Shown here one piece after another: positions 51,892 through 60,628 of a stretch of DNA of 64,000 nucleotides. Position 1 is the stretch's first letter, and every line of letters begins with the position of its first letter. The notes under the pieces are model-generated. The model worked only from the letters and a program-made list of their open reading frames with translations. It made no database searches and had not been told where the DNA came from. Source of the stretch: Halorussus halophilus (GTDB lineage: Archaea > Halobacteriota > Halobacteria > Halobacteriales > Haladaptataceae); assembly GCF_008831545.1 (NCBI RefSeq), contig NZ_CP044523.1, positions 1,984,001-2,048,000 of the forward strand. Reading direction: 5' to 3'. A program made the translations under genes and the position numbers.

Positions 51892-53892
51892 TCAGTCGCC
51901 GCCGACCTTCGACTGGATGTCTTCGACGATGTCCGGGTTCCGCAGGGTCGAGGTGTCGCCCAGTTCCTCCTCGTTGGCGATGTCTTCGAGCAATCTGCGC
52001 ATAATCTTGCCCGAGCGAGTTTTGGGGAGTTCGGGCGTGAAGACGACGGACTCGGGGCGTGCGATTGGCCCGATGGCGCCCTCGACGCCCTCGATGATTC
52101 GGCCCTCCATCTCGTCGTCGCCGTCGTAGCCGTCTTCGGTGATGACGTAGGCGTAGACGGCCTCGCCTTTCACCTCGTGGTCGCCGCCGACGACGGCGGC
52201 CTCTGCGACGCCTTCGACACCGACGATGGCACTCTCGATTTCCATGGTGCCGAGACGGTGGCCCGAGACGTTGAGAACGTCGTCTACGCGGCCGAGGACG
52301 GTGATGTAGCCGTCGTCGTCTATCTTCGCGCCGTCTTCTGGGAAGTACACCCAGTCGTCCATGTCGTCCGAATCGGTGTCGGAGTACTCGCGCCAGTACT
52401 CGTCGATGTAGCGCTCGTCGTTCTTGTACAGGGTCCGGAGCATCCCCGGCCACGGCTTCTGCACCGTGAGGTAGCCCGCGCGCCCTGCTTCGACTTGCTC
52501 GCCGTTCGTGTCTACGACCTGTGCATCGACACCCGGCAAGGGCGGTCCCGCACTGCCGGGTTTCATGGTTTTGACGCCGGGGAGTGTCGTAACCATCATG
52601 CCACCGGTTTCGGTCTGCCACCAGGTGTCCACGATGGGGCAGGACTCGTCGCCGATGTGTTTGTAGTACCACTTCCACGCGCGTGGATTGATGGGTTCAC
52701 CGACGGTCCCCAGCAGGCGGAGCGAGGAGAGGTCGTGTTTCTCGGGGTACTCACTGCCCCACTTCATGAACGCTCGGATTGCCGTGGGAGCGGTGTACAA
52801 CTGGTTCGCCTCGTACTCTTCGACGATTTCCCAGAGGCGGTCACGTTCGGGGTAGTCAGGCGTCCCCTCGTACATCATCGAAGTGGTACCGAGCGCGAGC
52901 GGCCCGTAGACGATGTAGGAGTGGCCCGTAATCCAACCGATGTCCGCCGCACAGAAGTACGTATCTTCGGGTTTCACGTCCAGAACAGCTTGGCTGGTCC
53001 ATGCGGCCCAGGAGAGGTAGCCACCAGTCGTATGTTTGACGCCCTTGGGTTGTCCAGTGGTCCCCGAAGTGTACATCAAAAAGAGCATGTCCTCGGCGTC
53101 GCGCTGGACTGGCTCAACAGTCTCGCCCTCCTGTTCGGCGACGAGGTCGGCGTAGGAACTCTGGTTGTCGGCAAGGTCGTGGCCGAAGCCGTCGCCGTCG
53201 CGGAGTCGCTCGACTACGACTGCGTCGGACACGTCGTGTTCGACGCCCGCGAGACCCTCGTTGGCCTTGTCGAGATGGTCGAGGGGGTCGCCGCGGCGGT
53301 AGTAACCGTCGCAGGTGACCAGATACTCTGAGTCGGCGGCGTTCATCCGCGTGGCGAGTGCGTCCGCCGAGAAGCCAGCGAAGACGACGCTGTGGGGCGC
53401 GCCGATGCGGGCGCAGGCGAGCATGGCGATGGGGAGTTCGGGAATCATCGGCATGTACATCGTCACGACGTCGTCTTCGCCGACGCCCCTGTCGCGGAGT
53501 GCGGCGGCGAACTCGTTGACCTCCCGATGCAGGTCTTCGTAAGTGTAGGTACGATTCTCTTCCTCGACTGGTTCACCGACCCACTCGATAGCGGCCTCGT
53601 CACCGCGCTCGTCGAGGTGGCGGTCCAAGCAGTTCGCTGAGGCGTTCAGTTTGCCGTCGGTGAACCACTCGTAGAACGGCGGGTTCGAGGCGTCCAGGAC
53701 CTCGTCGTAGTCGTCGTCCCAGTCGAGCAACTCGGCCGCTTGTTCCCAGCACTCTGGCCAGTTCTGTTCGAACTCGTCGTAGATGGACTCGTCGGAGACG
53801 TTCGCTTGCTGGACGAATTGCTCCGGTGGCTCGAACGCTTCCTGTTCTTCGAGCCGTGCTTCGAGTTCTACGTTGTCCGTATCGTCCGGCAT
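51892..53892 (-). CDS. acs: acetyl-CoA synthetase (AMP-forming)
   Basis: Acetate-activating enzyme (666 aa). YTSGTTGQPKGVKHTTGGY is the AMP-binding loop, with DTWWQTETGG, VDDVLNVSGHRLGT and the lysine motif PKTRSGKIMRRLL near the C-terminus, the acetylation-sensitive residue in bacteria. ADIGWITGHSYIVYGPL is specific to acetate-type synthetases. It likely links acetate uptake to acetyl-CoA for the TCA and glyoxylate-type cycles. Confidence 0.95.
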   Translation of the reverse strand: MPDDTDNVELEARLEEQEAFEPPEQFVQQANVSDESIYDEFEQNWPECWEQAAELLDWDDDYDEVLDASNPPFYEWFTDGKLNASANCLDRHLDERGDEAAIEWVGEPVEEENRTYTYEDLHREVNEFAAALRDRGVGEDDVVTMYMPMIPELPIAMLACARIGAPHSVVFAGFSADALATRMNAADSEYLVTCDGYYRRGDPLDHLDKANEGLAGVEHDVSDAVVVERLRDGDGFGHDLADNQSSYADLVAEQEGETVEPVQRDAEDMLFLMYTSGTTGQPKGVKHTTGGYLSWAAWTSQAVLDVKPEDTYFCAADIGWITGHSYIVYGPLALGTTSMMYEGTPDYPERDRLWEIVEEYEANQLYTAPTAIRAFMKWGSEYPEKHDLSSLRLLGTVGEPINPRAWKWYYKHIGDESCPIVDTWWQTETGGMMVTTLPGVKTMKPGSAGPPLPGVDAQVVDTNGEQVEAGRAGYLTVQKPWPGMLRTLYKNDERYIDEYWREYSDTDSDDMDDWVYFPEDGAKIDDDGYITVLGRVDDVLNVSGHRLGTMEIESAIVGVEGVAEAAVVGGDHEVKGEAVYAYVITEDGYDGDDEMEGRIIEGVEGAIGPIARPESVVFTPELPKTRSGKIMRRLLEDIANEEELGDTSTLRNPDIVEDIQSKVGGD

Positions 53893-54028
53893 AGGTTCGT
53901 GCTAATGCTCACTAAGGAGAGCAATAAAGCTTGCCGCGTGGTAACACGTAGGAACCGCTGGATTACTTGGTGGTCTAACGATTTACTGTCCGAAATCGCG
54001 TGATAATCTACCAGCAGGAAACTACGTC

Positions 54029-54247
54029 TCAGTTCAACGTGTCCACTTCGTTGGTGAGGTCGCTCGGTTCGTCTACCGGGCCGTTGACGAACAGTCCGTG
54101 GCCGATGAGCGCCGCCGCGACGAACCCGGCACCTGTCACTGCCGTCGGTATCGCCACCGTGGTGGCGTAGCCGATTCCCACACCGCTCACCATCGTGAGC
54201 AGGATGGCACCCAACACGAGGTCGTAGTACTGCCACGTGTAGCCCAT
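54029..54247 (-). CDS. small two-helix membrane protein
   Basis: A 72-aa protein with two hydrophobic helices (about 8-27 and 31-54) and a short acidic tail. MGYTWQYYDLVLGAILL is its start. It stands alone between acs and the amidase gene. Probably conserved among haloarchaea; family not named here. Function unknown. Confidence 0.65.
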   Translation of the reverse strand: MGYTWQYYDLVLGAILLTMVSGVGIGYATTVAIPTAVTGAGFVAAALIGHGLFVNGPVDEPSDLTNEVDTLN

Positions 54248-54339
54248 AGCTCTCGTTTCGAGCGCAAAACAGGAAGAAGTTACGGCGCGAGCGGGTCGGT
54301 CCCGCTCGAACGTTCATAGACCGTGCAATCGTTCGTCGC

Positions 54340-54948
54340 TCAATACGAGTTGACGAGGTCGATGAAGTAGTTCCAGTTCCAGTTGTCGCCGGGGTCGGTG
54401 TGGCTGCTACCGGGGACCTGCTCGTGGCCGATGATGCCACCCGTCTCGTTGTCCCCTGCATCACTGGGCACGTAGGTGGCACGCTCCTTCGGGATGCCGT
54501 ACTGCTCACAGAGGTAGGCGACGAGGTCGGCCGTCTTGCGGTACTGGGCGTCCTCGTAGGTGCCGCTGACGTAACCACCGTGTTCGATGCCGATGGAGGC
54601 CTCGTTGTAGCTCCAGTTCCCAGCGTGCCAGCCGATGTTGAGTTCGGAGAGGCTCTGGTAGAGGTAGCCGTCCTCGGCGGTGGTGAAGTGCGCGCTCACG
54701 TCGGCGTCGGGGTCTTGGAACCAGTTGACCGCACTGCTGGCCGACCCTTGGACCGTGTGGATGATTATCCAGTCGATCGTGGCTGCACCGCGGTTCGCAC
54801 TCGTGTAGTTGCTGGAGTCGGCGGGTTCCCAGTCGACCGCTGGCATGTCCGCCGCCGCGGAACCTGAGAGCGCCGCTGTTCCGGCGATTCCTGCTGTACT
54901 TGCTGCACCGAGTTTCTTGAGTACGTCTCTTCTGGAATTCATACGCAT
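54340..54948 (-). CDS. Tat-exported N-acetylmuramoyl-L-alanine amidase-like protein
   Basis: A 202-aa exported protein with an Amidase_2/PGRP-type domain. The Tat signal is SRRDVLKKLGAAS, ending ALSGSAAA. The domain has His64 (IIIHTVQG), VSAHFTT, GWHAGNWSYNEASIGIEHGG with Glu122, GHEQVPG with His175, and HTDPGDNW with Asp185. By analogy with AmpD, zinc would be bound by His64, His175 and Asp185, with Glu122 catalytic; His183 replaces the usual Lys. The enzyme would cut murein, which haloarchaea lack, so it probably acts on bacterial walls. An ATG at 54942 is an alternative start. The upstream DNA is very A+T-rich. Confidence 0.87.
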   Translation of the reverse strand: MRMNSRRDVLKKLGAASTAGIAGTAALSGSAAADMPAVDWEPADSSNYTSANRGAATIDWIIIHTVQGSASSAVNWFQDPDADVSAHFTTAEDGYLYQSLSELNIGWHAGNWSYNEASIGIEHGGYVSGTYEDAQYRKTADLVAYLCEQYGIPKERATYVPSDAGDNETGGIIGHEQVPGSSHTDPGDNWNWNYFIDLVNSY

Positions 54949-55072
54949 TTATTCTACTATTCTATATCTTAATATAACTTTTCTAGTATTGTCTATAAGT
55001 TGCTGTAGAGTGGCACTTCCACCGCTGGTCGTCCGGGCGGGGCGAACTTGAGAGCCGTGACAGTTCAGACGG

Positions 55073-55798
55073 CTAGCGTTTCGAGAACACAGCGCGGTAG
55101 TGCTGGCCGTGACCGTCCGGGCCGCGTTTGATTTCCGGGACTTCCCAGTCGGTGCCGACGGTCGCCTCGCGAACTCGGTCAGGGCTGAACAACCGAAACA
55201 GGAGTGGTTCACTCACGTCGTCCTCGTACTCGAAGTGGTAGACGCGGTAGGCGAGACCCGGCGTCGGGTCTGGCTTGTAGCCCAAGATTTCGGGCGCGTT
55301 CTCGTGGTCGGGGTCGTTGCCGTCGAGGACCGCCGTCGCCTCGTCGTCGGTCACGTACGCCAAGTCCGTGAGGAACTGACGAAGTCCGTCCATCGACCCC
55401 GCGAGTCCCAACTGCGTGCCGTGGGCGAACGCCGACCGGAAGCGGTCGCGCTCGAACGATTCACGGAGCGCGAACATGTCGGCCTTCCGGGCGTCCTCGA
55501 CACCGCGCTCGCGCATCGTCTGCACGAGGTGGTCGCTAACTTCGATGGCGACCGTCTCGAACCGCTCTTGGAAGTACAGCGCGTGCTGACCGACGCCTGC
55601 ACCCACGTCGAGCAGTGGCCCCTCCAACCACGATTCGAGCCAGTCGTCGCCGGAATACTCGCCGAAGTAGAACCGCTCGATGGGATGCTCGCGGGTCTCT
55701 TCGCCACAAATGTCCAACAGTGGTTCGGTCTGTTCTCCGACGTGAAAGTCGCGGATGGCGCGACCGTAGGGGTTCGAACCCGTCACAATCTGTGACAC
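55073..55798 (-). CDS. class I SAM-dependent methyltransferase
   Basis: A 241-aa protein with the SAM-binding motif LLDVGAGVGQHALYFQ (about residues 59-73) and a following acidic strand end (VAIEVSDHLVQTM). The rest is typical of small-molecule methyltransferases; no substrate motif is recognised. The start ATG at 55798 gives an N-terminal helix before the fold. Neighbours offer no functional clue. Confidence 0.8.
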   Translation of the reverse strand: MSQIVTGSNPYGRAIRDFHVGEQTEPLLDICGEETREHPIERFYFGEYSGDDWLESWLEGPLLDVGAGVGQHALYFQERFETVAIEVSDHLVQTMRERGVEDARKADMFALRESFERDRFRSAFAHGTQLGLAGSMDGLRQFLTDLAYVTDDEATAVLDGNDPDHENAPEILGYKPDPTPGLAYRVYHFEYEDDVSEPLLFRLFSPDRVREATVGTDWEVPEIKRGPDGHGQHYRAVFSKR

Positions 55799-55951
55799 AC
55801 TGGCACGATTGATAAATCCCCGATGAGAGTCGGTACCATCTAGCGAGTGATTTCGTGGTCGCTGAGACGGCTCGTGTTGTCACTCCCCACTGAACTTCCG
55901 AAATCGAATGAAACGACCACATAAGAGACAACTTCTGCTACTTACGACGAC

Positions 55952-57652
55952 TTATGCCAGTCCGATGGTCTCCTGATAGCTGCCGTGTTCGGCCTCGAAC
56001 ACGTCCATGATTTCGCCCATCGTCGCGTAGGCTTTCACGGCGTCTACGATGTACGGCATGACGTTCTCGTCGTTCTGGATGGCGTCGTCGAGGTCGTCCA
56101 GCGCGGCCTCGACTGCCTCGTCGTCGCGCTCTGCTTTGACCTCGGCGAGGCGGTTCAGTTGCTTCTCTTGGGTCTCCTCGTCTACGTGGAGGATTTCTGG
56201 CTTCGTGTCCTCGTCGGTCTCGTACTTGTTGACGCCGACGACGACTTCCTCGCCGTCTTCGACGCGCTCTTGGTACTCGTAGGAGGCGTCCTGAATCTCG
56301 CGGTGGAAGTAGCCCTGCTCGATGCCTTCGAGGACGCCGTCCCGCACCGAACCGTCGCCCATCTCCTTGATTTCCTCGATGTAGGCCATTGTCTCCTCTT
56401 CGACCTCGTCGGTGAGACTCTCGACGGCGAAACTGCCGCCGAGCGGGTCGATGATGTCCGCCGCGCCAGATTCCTCAGCGATAATCTGCTGGGTGCGGAG
56501 CGCGACTCTCACGGACTCCTCGCTCGGCAGTGCGAGCGCCTCGTCGTAGCTGTTGGTGTGGAGGCTCTGAGTGCCACCGAGAACACCTGCAAGTGCCTGA
56601 ATCGTCACGCGGACGATGTTGTTCAGGGGTTGCTGGGCGGTGAGACTCTGACCCGCCGTCTGGGTGTGGAACTTGAGTTGCTTGGACTTCTCGTCCTCAG
56701 CGCCGTACCACTCGTCCATGACGTTCGCGTAGATGCGACGGGCGGCGCGGAACTTGGCGACTTCCTCGAAGATGGAGTTGTGCGAGTTGAAGAAGAAGGA
56801 TAGCTGTGGCGCGAACTCGTCTACGTCCAGTCCACGTTCCATAGCGTCCTCGACGTAGGCGAACCCATCGGCGAGCGTGAAGGCGAGTTCCTGCACTGCG
56901 GTCGAACCGGCCTCGCGGATGTGGTAGCCAGAGATGGAAATCGGTTTGATGTTCGGCGTCTCCTCGACGGCGAACTCCACGGTGTCGGTGACGACGTCGA
57001 GACTCGGTTGCGGAGGCACGACCCACTCCTTCTGGGCGATGAACTCTTTGAGCATGTCGTTCTGGAAGGTGCCCCGAATCTCGTCTCTCTCGACGCCCTG
57101 CTGGTCGGCCAGCGCGACGTACATCGCGTAGATAACGGGCGCGCTCGGGTTGATGGTGAAGGAAGTAGAGACCTCGTCCAAGTCGATGCCGTCGAACAGA
57201 ATCTCCATGTCGCGCAATGTGTCTACGGCGACGCCCTCCTTGCCGACTTCGCCGTCAGAGAGCGGGTCGTCGCTGTCCTTGCCCATCAGGCTCGGCATGT
57301 CGAACGCCGTCGAGAGACCGGTCTGGCCGTTCTCGATGAGGTAGTGGAACCGCTCGTTGGTCTCCTCGGCGGTGCCGAAGCCAGCGAACTGGCGCATCGT
57401 CCACGTCCGGCCGCGATACATCGTCGGATAGACGCCGCGCGTGTAGGGGTCCTCGCCGGGCATGCCGAGGTCCTCCTCGTAGTCGTCGTCGCCTACGTCG
57501 TCGGGGGTGTAGAGCCGGTCTACTTCGAGATTCGAGACGGTGGCGAAGCGGTCTTTCCGCTCGCCGTAGGCGTCGAGGACGGGACCCAAGGTGTCGTCTT
57601 CCCACTCCTCCTTGGCGTCGCGTATCTCCGCGAGGTCGTCGTCGTCGTACAT
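55952..57652 (-). CDS. mcmA1: methylmalonyl-CoA mutase, large (catalytic) subunit
   Basis: TIM-barrel subunit (566 aa) that interconverts methylmalonyl-CoA and succinyl-CoA with adenosylcobalamin from the separate small subunit. YPTMYRGRTWTMRQFAGFGTAEETN, LSTAFDMPSLMGKDSD, ISGYHIREAGSTAVQE and FFFNSHNSIFEEVAKFRAARR are conserved. The frame is open to 57781, but the ATG at 57652 (MYDDDDLAEI) follows a TATA-like CTTAATG by about 28 bp and matches the usual archaeal length. The B12 subunit and meaB are at 36.8-38.3 kb. Confidence 0.95.
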   Translation of the reverse strand: MYDDDDLAEIRDAKEEWEDDTLGPVLDAYGERKDRFATVSNLEVDRLYTPDDVGDDDYEEDLGMPGEDPYTRGVYPTMYRGRTWTMRQFAGFGTAEETNERFHYLIENGQTGLSTAFDMPSLMGKDSDDPLSDGEVGKEGVAVDTLRDMEILFDGIDLDEVSTSFTINPSAPVIYAMYVALADQQGVERDEIRGTFQNDMLKEFIAQKEWVVPPQPSLDVVTDTVEFAVEETPNIKPISISGYHIREAGSTAVQELAFTLADGFAYVEDAMERGLDVDEFAPQLSFFFNSHNSIFEEVAKFRAARRIYANVMDEWYGAEDEKSKQLKFHTQTAGQSLTAQQPLNNIVRVTIQALAGVLGGTQSLHTNSYDEALALPSEESVRVALRTQQIIAEESGAADIIDPLGGSFAVESLTDEVEEETMAYIEEIKEMGDGSVRDGVLEGIEQGYFHREIQDASYEYQERVEDGEEVVVGVNKYETDEDTKPEILHVDEETQEKQLNRLAEVKAERDDEAVEAALDDLDDAIQNDENVMPYIVDAVKAYATMGEIMDVFEAEHGSYQETIGLA

Positions 57653-57793
57653 GCGAGTAATTTTTGCCAGAGAATCCATTAAGCTTCCCCTCGACTTTTT
57701 CCGCCTCGGGTGCCGTGGCGTGCCGTTGGCGCGCTTCGGCACCGGAAGACAAACCGTGTCTTCCAAGCCTACATCCCCCACACCCCATCCCCT

Positions 57794-57827
57794 ACACCCG
57801 CTTCACTTGCACACCCGCTTCACTTGC
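57794..57827. repeat. 17-bp exact tandem repeat
   Basis: ACACCCGCTTCACTTGC occurs twice without interruption (57794-57810 and 57811-57827). A recent slippage duplication is likely. Confidence 0.85.
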
Positions 57828-57957
57828 GTATGCACCGCTCGGCGCAAAAACCACGACTAAAAAGAACTGCGAGCGCCATTTCGGTTCGCAAATCGAACCT
57901 CTCAGCGTTCGCAGTGAGTGACGGGTCCGCATCCTTCGAACCGCCTCCGGAACCGAC

Positions 57958-58005
57958 AGTACCGCACCGGCCGCGACCGCAAGTACCGCACCGGCCGCGA
58001 CCGCA
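57958..58005. repeat. 24-bp exact tandem repeat
   Basis: A 24-bp unit (starting AGTACCGCACCGG) is present at 57958-57981 and 57982-58005, identical, followed by shorter ccgca-type fragments. Likely replication slippage in GC-rich noncoding DNA. Confidence 0.85.
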
Positions 58006-58080
58006 CCGCAACCGACCGTCGCCGCAAACCGCCGCGTGAGCCGTCGGCTCGCTGGAAATTTACCCGTCCAAGAAATACGA

Positions 58081-58521
58081 TTAGGCCGAAAGTTCGTCGG
58101 GCAGGAGTCCGAGTTGCGAGAGCATCGCAAACGCGTCCCAGTTCGACCACGACTCGGCGATTTTTCCGTCGTCGAGGCGGAAGAGAGCCATCCCCGGAAC
58201 CGTCACTTTCCGGCCGGTTCCGTCGATGCCCATGAACTCGCCGTCGTGGGTCCCCGTCCCGATGTAGCGCACGAAGACCTCGTCACCCTCCGCGAGGATG
58301 TCTTCGATCTCGAAGTGAACGTCCGGGAACCCCGCGTGGACGCCACGGACGAACGCCTCGAACTCGTCGCGGTCCATGTCGCCAGCCATCGGTTCGTGGG
58401 CCGCGTAGGCGTCGGTACATATCTCCTCGATGAGTCCGTACTCGCCCTCGTTCCAGAGCTGCTCGAAGTTCGAACGGACGAGCTTCTTGTTCGATTCGTA
58501 CTGTTGTAACTCAGTGGCCAT
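58081..58521 (-). CDS. SnoaL-like polyketide cyclase-family protein
   Basis: A 146-aa protein of the NTF2/SnoaL fold. VRSNFEQLWNEGEYGLIEE, AHEPMAGDMDRDEFEAFV, GFPDVHFEIEDILAEGDEV and VPGMALFRLDDGKIAESW follow the ester-cyclase/SnoaL pattern. Such proteins bind or act on small hydrophobic compounds; most are uncharacterised. Upstream region 58522-58848 contains its promoter. Confidence 0.85.
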   Translation of the reverse strand: MATELQQYESNKKLVRSNFEQLWNEGEYGLIEEICTDAYAAHEPMAGDMDRDEFEAFVRGVHAGFPDVHFEIEDILAEGDEVFVRYIGTGTHDGEFMGIDGTGRKVTVPGMALFRLDDGKIAESWSNWDAFAMLSQLGLLPDELSA

Positions 58522-58848
58522 TGTATTTCACCAACTATAGTGTACAACTCGCGAGGCGATATAGACATATGGACGTATGATAGCACGTGGCCGAAGCACG
58601 AACGTGCGTTAGCACGTGTTTGGAAACTCCCGCTCCACACAGCACCGCAAACCGCTGGCCTCTCCCGTCCCAATTAGCCTCTCCCGTCCCAATTAGCCTC
58701 TCCCGTCCCGACGCCCGAAGGTCCGCACGCTTCGTGCGCTATCCGGCACGATTTGGTATCGCCGGAACGTTCACCCTATTCGACACATGTTTCAATGTCT
58801 GCCACACGGTTTTTGTAGGTAGCGGTGGTATCGGTGATGGGGAGTACG
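58522..58848. other. noncoding region with 19-bp tandem repeats and small hairpins
   Basis: A 327-bp gap between divergent genes. It contains a 19-bp unit repeated 2.7 times (58659-58709) and a hairpin GCACG/CGTGC around 58726-58738. A TATA-like element near 58800-58815 (GGTTTTTGTAG) may serve the gene at 58849. No protein supported. Confidence 0.6.
58659..58709. repeat. 19-bp tandem repeat, 2.7 copies
   Basis: CCTCTCCCGTCCCAATTAG at 58659-58677 and 58678-58696, then its first 13 bp at 58697-58709. Exact copies suggest recent slippage. Confidence 0.9.
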
Positions 58849-59109
58849 ATGGAGAGACAAGACAGACCGACAGGACCCGGAGAAGGAGGCATGGGAGAGC
58901 AGGCGCAGGCCACGCAACCGGCGGACATCGCAGAGATGGACATCACCGAACCGACGGTGACGTGGCTGGAAGTATCGCATCCACAACAGCCGATACCCAT
59001 CGGCGAGAACGACCGGGTGCTGAACAGCCACTTCAACGAGCAGTACGACGTGTGGGAAGTCCTGCTGGTCGCACTGCCGGACGAGGACGAGGAAGAAGAA
59101 GACGAGTAG
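58849..59109 (+). CDS. small acidic protein, unknown
   Basis: About 86 aa, soluble. A Gly/Gln/Pro-rich N-terminus leads to a compact part (TEPTVTWLEVSHPQQPIPIG, then WEVLLVALP) and an acidic DEDEEEEDE tail. Start ATG at 58849 (MERQDRPTG) is chosen; an ATG at 58888 and a GTG at 58825 are alternatives. It is convergent to and touches the MTH865-like gene. No family recognised. Confidence 0.6.
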   Translation: MERQDRPTGPGEGGMGEQAQATQPADIAEMDITEPTVTWLEVSHPQQPIPIGENDRVLNSHFNEQYDVWEVLLVALPDEDEEEEDE

Positions 59110-59373
59110 TCAGAGCATATCTTTCTGTTCGAGGCCCGTCATCACGTCGTCGACGAAGGTATCGACGTCGTCGTACGGGAAGTCCTGTGCGTCCGAGAGC
59201 TTCGTCGCCAGTTCCATGGCGGTGAAGCTCACGTCGCCGGCCTCGAAGCGCGTTCCCGGTCCGTTCGGGAGCGCGGGGACGAGGTCCATCGGGTTGCTGA
59301 TAGGGTAGTCGGCACCTTCGAACGCGTCGTGGAACTGCTGGCGGAGTTCTGCCTTGGTTTCTTCGTCTGCCAT
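59110..59373 (-). CDS. MTH865-like protein
   Basis: An 87-aa, all-helical EF-hand-like small protein of the MTH865 family: MADEETKAELRQQFHDAF, GADYPISNPMDLVPALPNG and VDTFVDDVMTGL. ATG at 59373. Structures of the family are known, but the function is not. Stop abuts the convergent small acidic gene. Confidence 0.85.
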   Translation of the reverse strand: MADEETKAELRQQFHDAFEGADYPISNPMDLVPALPNGPGTRFEAGDVSFTAMELATKLSDAQDFPYDDVDTFVDDVMTGLEQKDML

Positions 59374-59559
59374 AGTCGGGGTGTGAATCGTTGTCAGCAA
59401 AAACGTTCCGGAACCACGGAAAACCAGTTGTCAGTTTATTGGTAGCCGTCGTAGCGAGGATTCTGCTGTGAGAGCGTCGCTCGAATCCGGATTCCCGAAG
59501 AGCTCGAAGTCGAAGACGAGATGGCGAAGTTTATACGGACGCGATTGTCACGGAATCAC

Positions 59560-60603
59560 ATGGACTTCGACTTCGAGTTGTTGCAAGAGTTGACCGAGAC
59601 GAGTGGGGTGCCCGGCTACGAGGACCGAGTTCGAGAACTCGTGCGCAGGGAGTTCGACGGGGTGGTCGATTCGGTACGCACAGATTCGATGGGGAACGTC
59701 GTCGGAACCATCGAGGGCGAGAGCGACTTATCGGTCGCCGTCGCGGCACACATGGACGAAATCGGCTTCATGGTTCGCCACATTCACGAGGACGGCTTCC
59801 TCGCGCTCGACGCCCTCGGCGGGTGGGACCCCGACGTCCTTCGCGCCCAGCGCGTGACCGTCCACGCAGCGGACGGGGACCTCACAGGTGTCATCGGGTC
59901 CATCCCGACGCACGTGCAGGACGAAGACGACGAGGAGTTCTCGGTCCACGACGTCCACGTCGATTTGGGCCGTCCCGTCGAGGAAGTCGAGCAGTTGGTC
60001 TCCGTGGGGGACTTGGTGAGCATGGAACAGCGTACAGAGCGGGTCGGCAACAACGTCACCGGGAAGGCGCTGGACGACCGAATCTGTCTGTTCGCCATGC
60101 TCGAAGCCGCACGGCGCGTGGAGGACCCGAGGGTGACGATTCACTTCTGTGCGACCGTGCAGGAAGAACTCGGCGTCCGGGGCGCACCCGCAGTCAGCGT
60201 AGACGTGGACCCGGACCTCGCGGTGGCGCTCGACGTCACGGTCGCCAACGACATTCCGGCCGTCGAAAAGGAAGAAGACTACGGCACCGAACTCGGTAGG
60301 GGGACCGCCATCAAGCTTAAAGATTCGAGCGTCGTGACGACCCCGAAGGTTCACCGTCGGATGCGTTCGGTCGCCGAGGAGCGCGACATCGACCACCAAC
60401 TCGAAGTGCTTCCCTCGGGCGCGACGGACACGGCAGGCTTCCAGAACACCCACGGCGCGAAACCCGTGGGAGCTATCTCCATCCCGACCAGATATCTCCA
60501 CACCGTGACGGAGTGTGCGAACGCCGAGGACGTGAGCGCGACCATCGACCTCCTGACGGCGTTCTTGGAGACCGAGACCGGCGAGTACGACTACTCACTC
60601 TGA
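59560..60603 (+). CDS. M42-family metallopeptidase
   Basis: TET-type aminopeptidase/endoglucanase-like enzyme (347 aa). Zinc ligands are in AVAAHMDEIGF, GKALDDRI, QEELGVRGA (general base Glu and ligand), ALDVTVAND and the C-terminal His in TRYLHT. Large M42 dodecamers trim peptides in halophilic archaea. The ATG at 59560 follows a TATA-like TTTATAC (59530-59536) by 27 bp, so the upstream in-frame codons are not used. Confidence 0.92.
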   Translation: MDFDFELLQELTETSGVPGYEDRVRELVRREFDGVVDSVRTDSMGNVVGTIEGESDLSVAVAAHMDEIGFMVRHIHEDGFLALDALGGWDPDVLRAQRVTVHAADGDLTGVIGSIPTHVQDEDDEEFSVHDVHVDLGRPVEEVEQLVSVGDLVSMEQRTERVGNNVTGKALDDRICLFAMLEAARRVEDPRVTIHFCATVQEELGVRGAPAVSVDVDPDLAVALDVTVANDIPAVEKEEDYGTELGRGTAIKLKDSSVVTTPKVHRRMRSVAEERDIDHQLEVLPSGATDTAGFQNTHGAKPVGAISIPTRYLHTVTECANAEDVSATIDLLTAFLETETGEYDYSL

Positions 60604-60628
60604 GAAACCGACGCGAATTTTCACGACC

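Larger units (their letters stand above)
57653..58080. other. noncoding region with tandem repeats upstream of mcmA1
   Basis: These 428 bp hold the mcmA1 promoter (about 57676-57684) and two exact tandem duplications, listed separately, in Pro/His/Arg-rich nonsense when translated. GC-rich ccgcaccg-type runs fill 57940-58030. Nothing here looks like a gene. Confidence 0.6.

Noticed and set aside
54400-54867. 155-codon plus-strand frame opposite the amidase gene
   Set aside because: Val/Asp-rich shadow without motifs; the amidase strand holds all catalytic residues.
57794-58005. CRISPR-like array
   Set aside because: The repeats are adjacent duplications without spacers, and no cas genes are in the window.
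57664-58039. Pro/His/Arg-rich frames over the tandem repeats upstream of mcmA1
   Set aside because: They translate repeats in noncoding DNA; low complexity, no start signal, overlap with the mcmA1 promoter.
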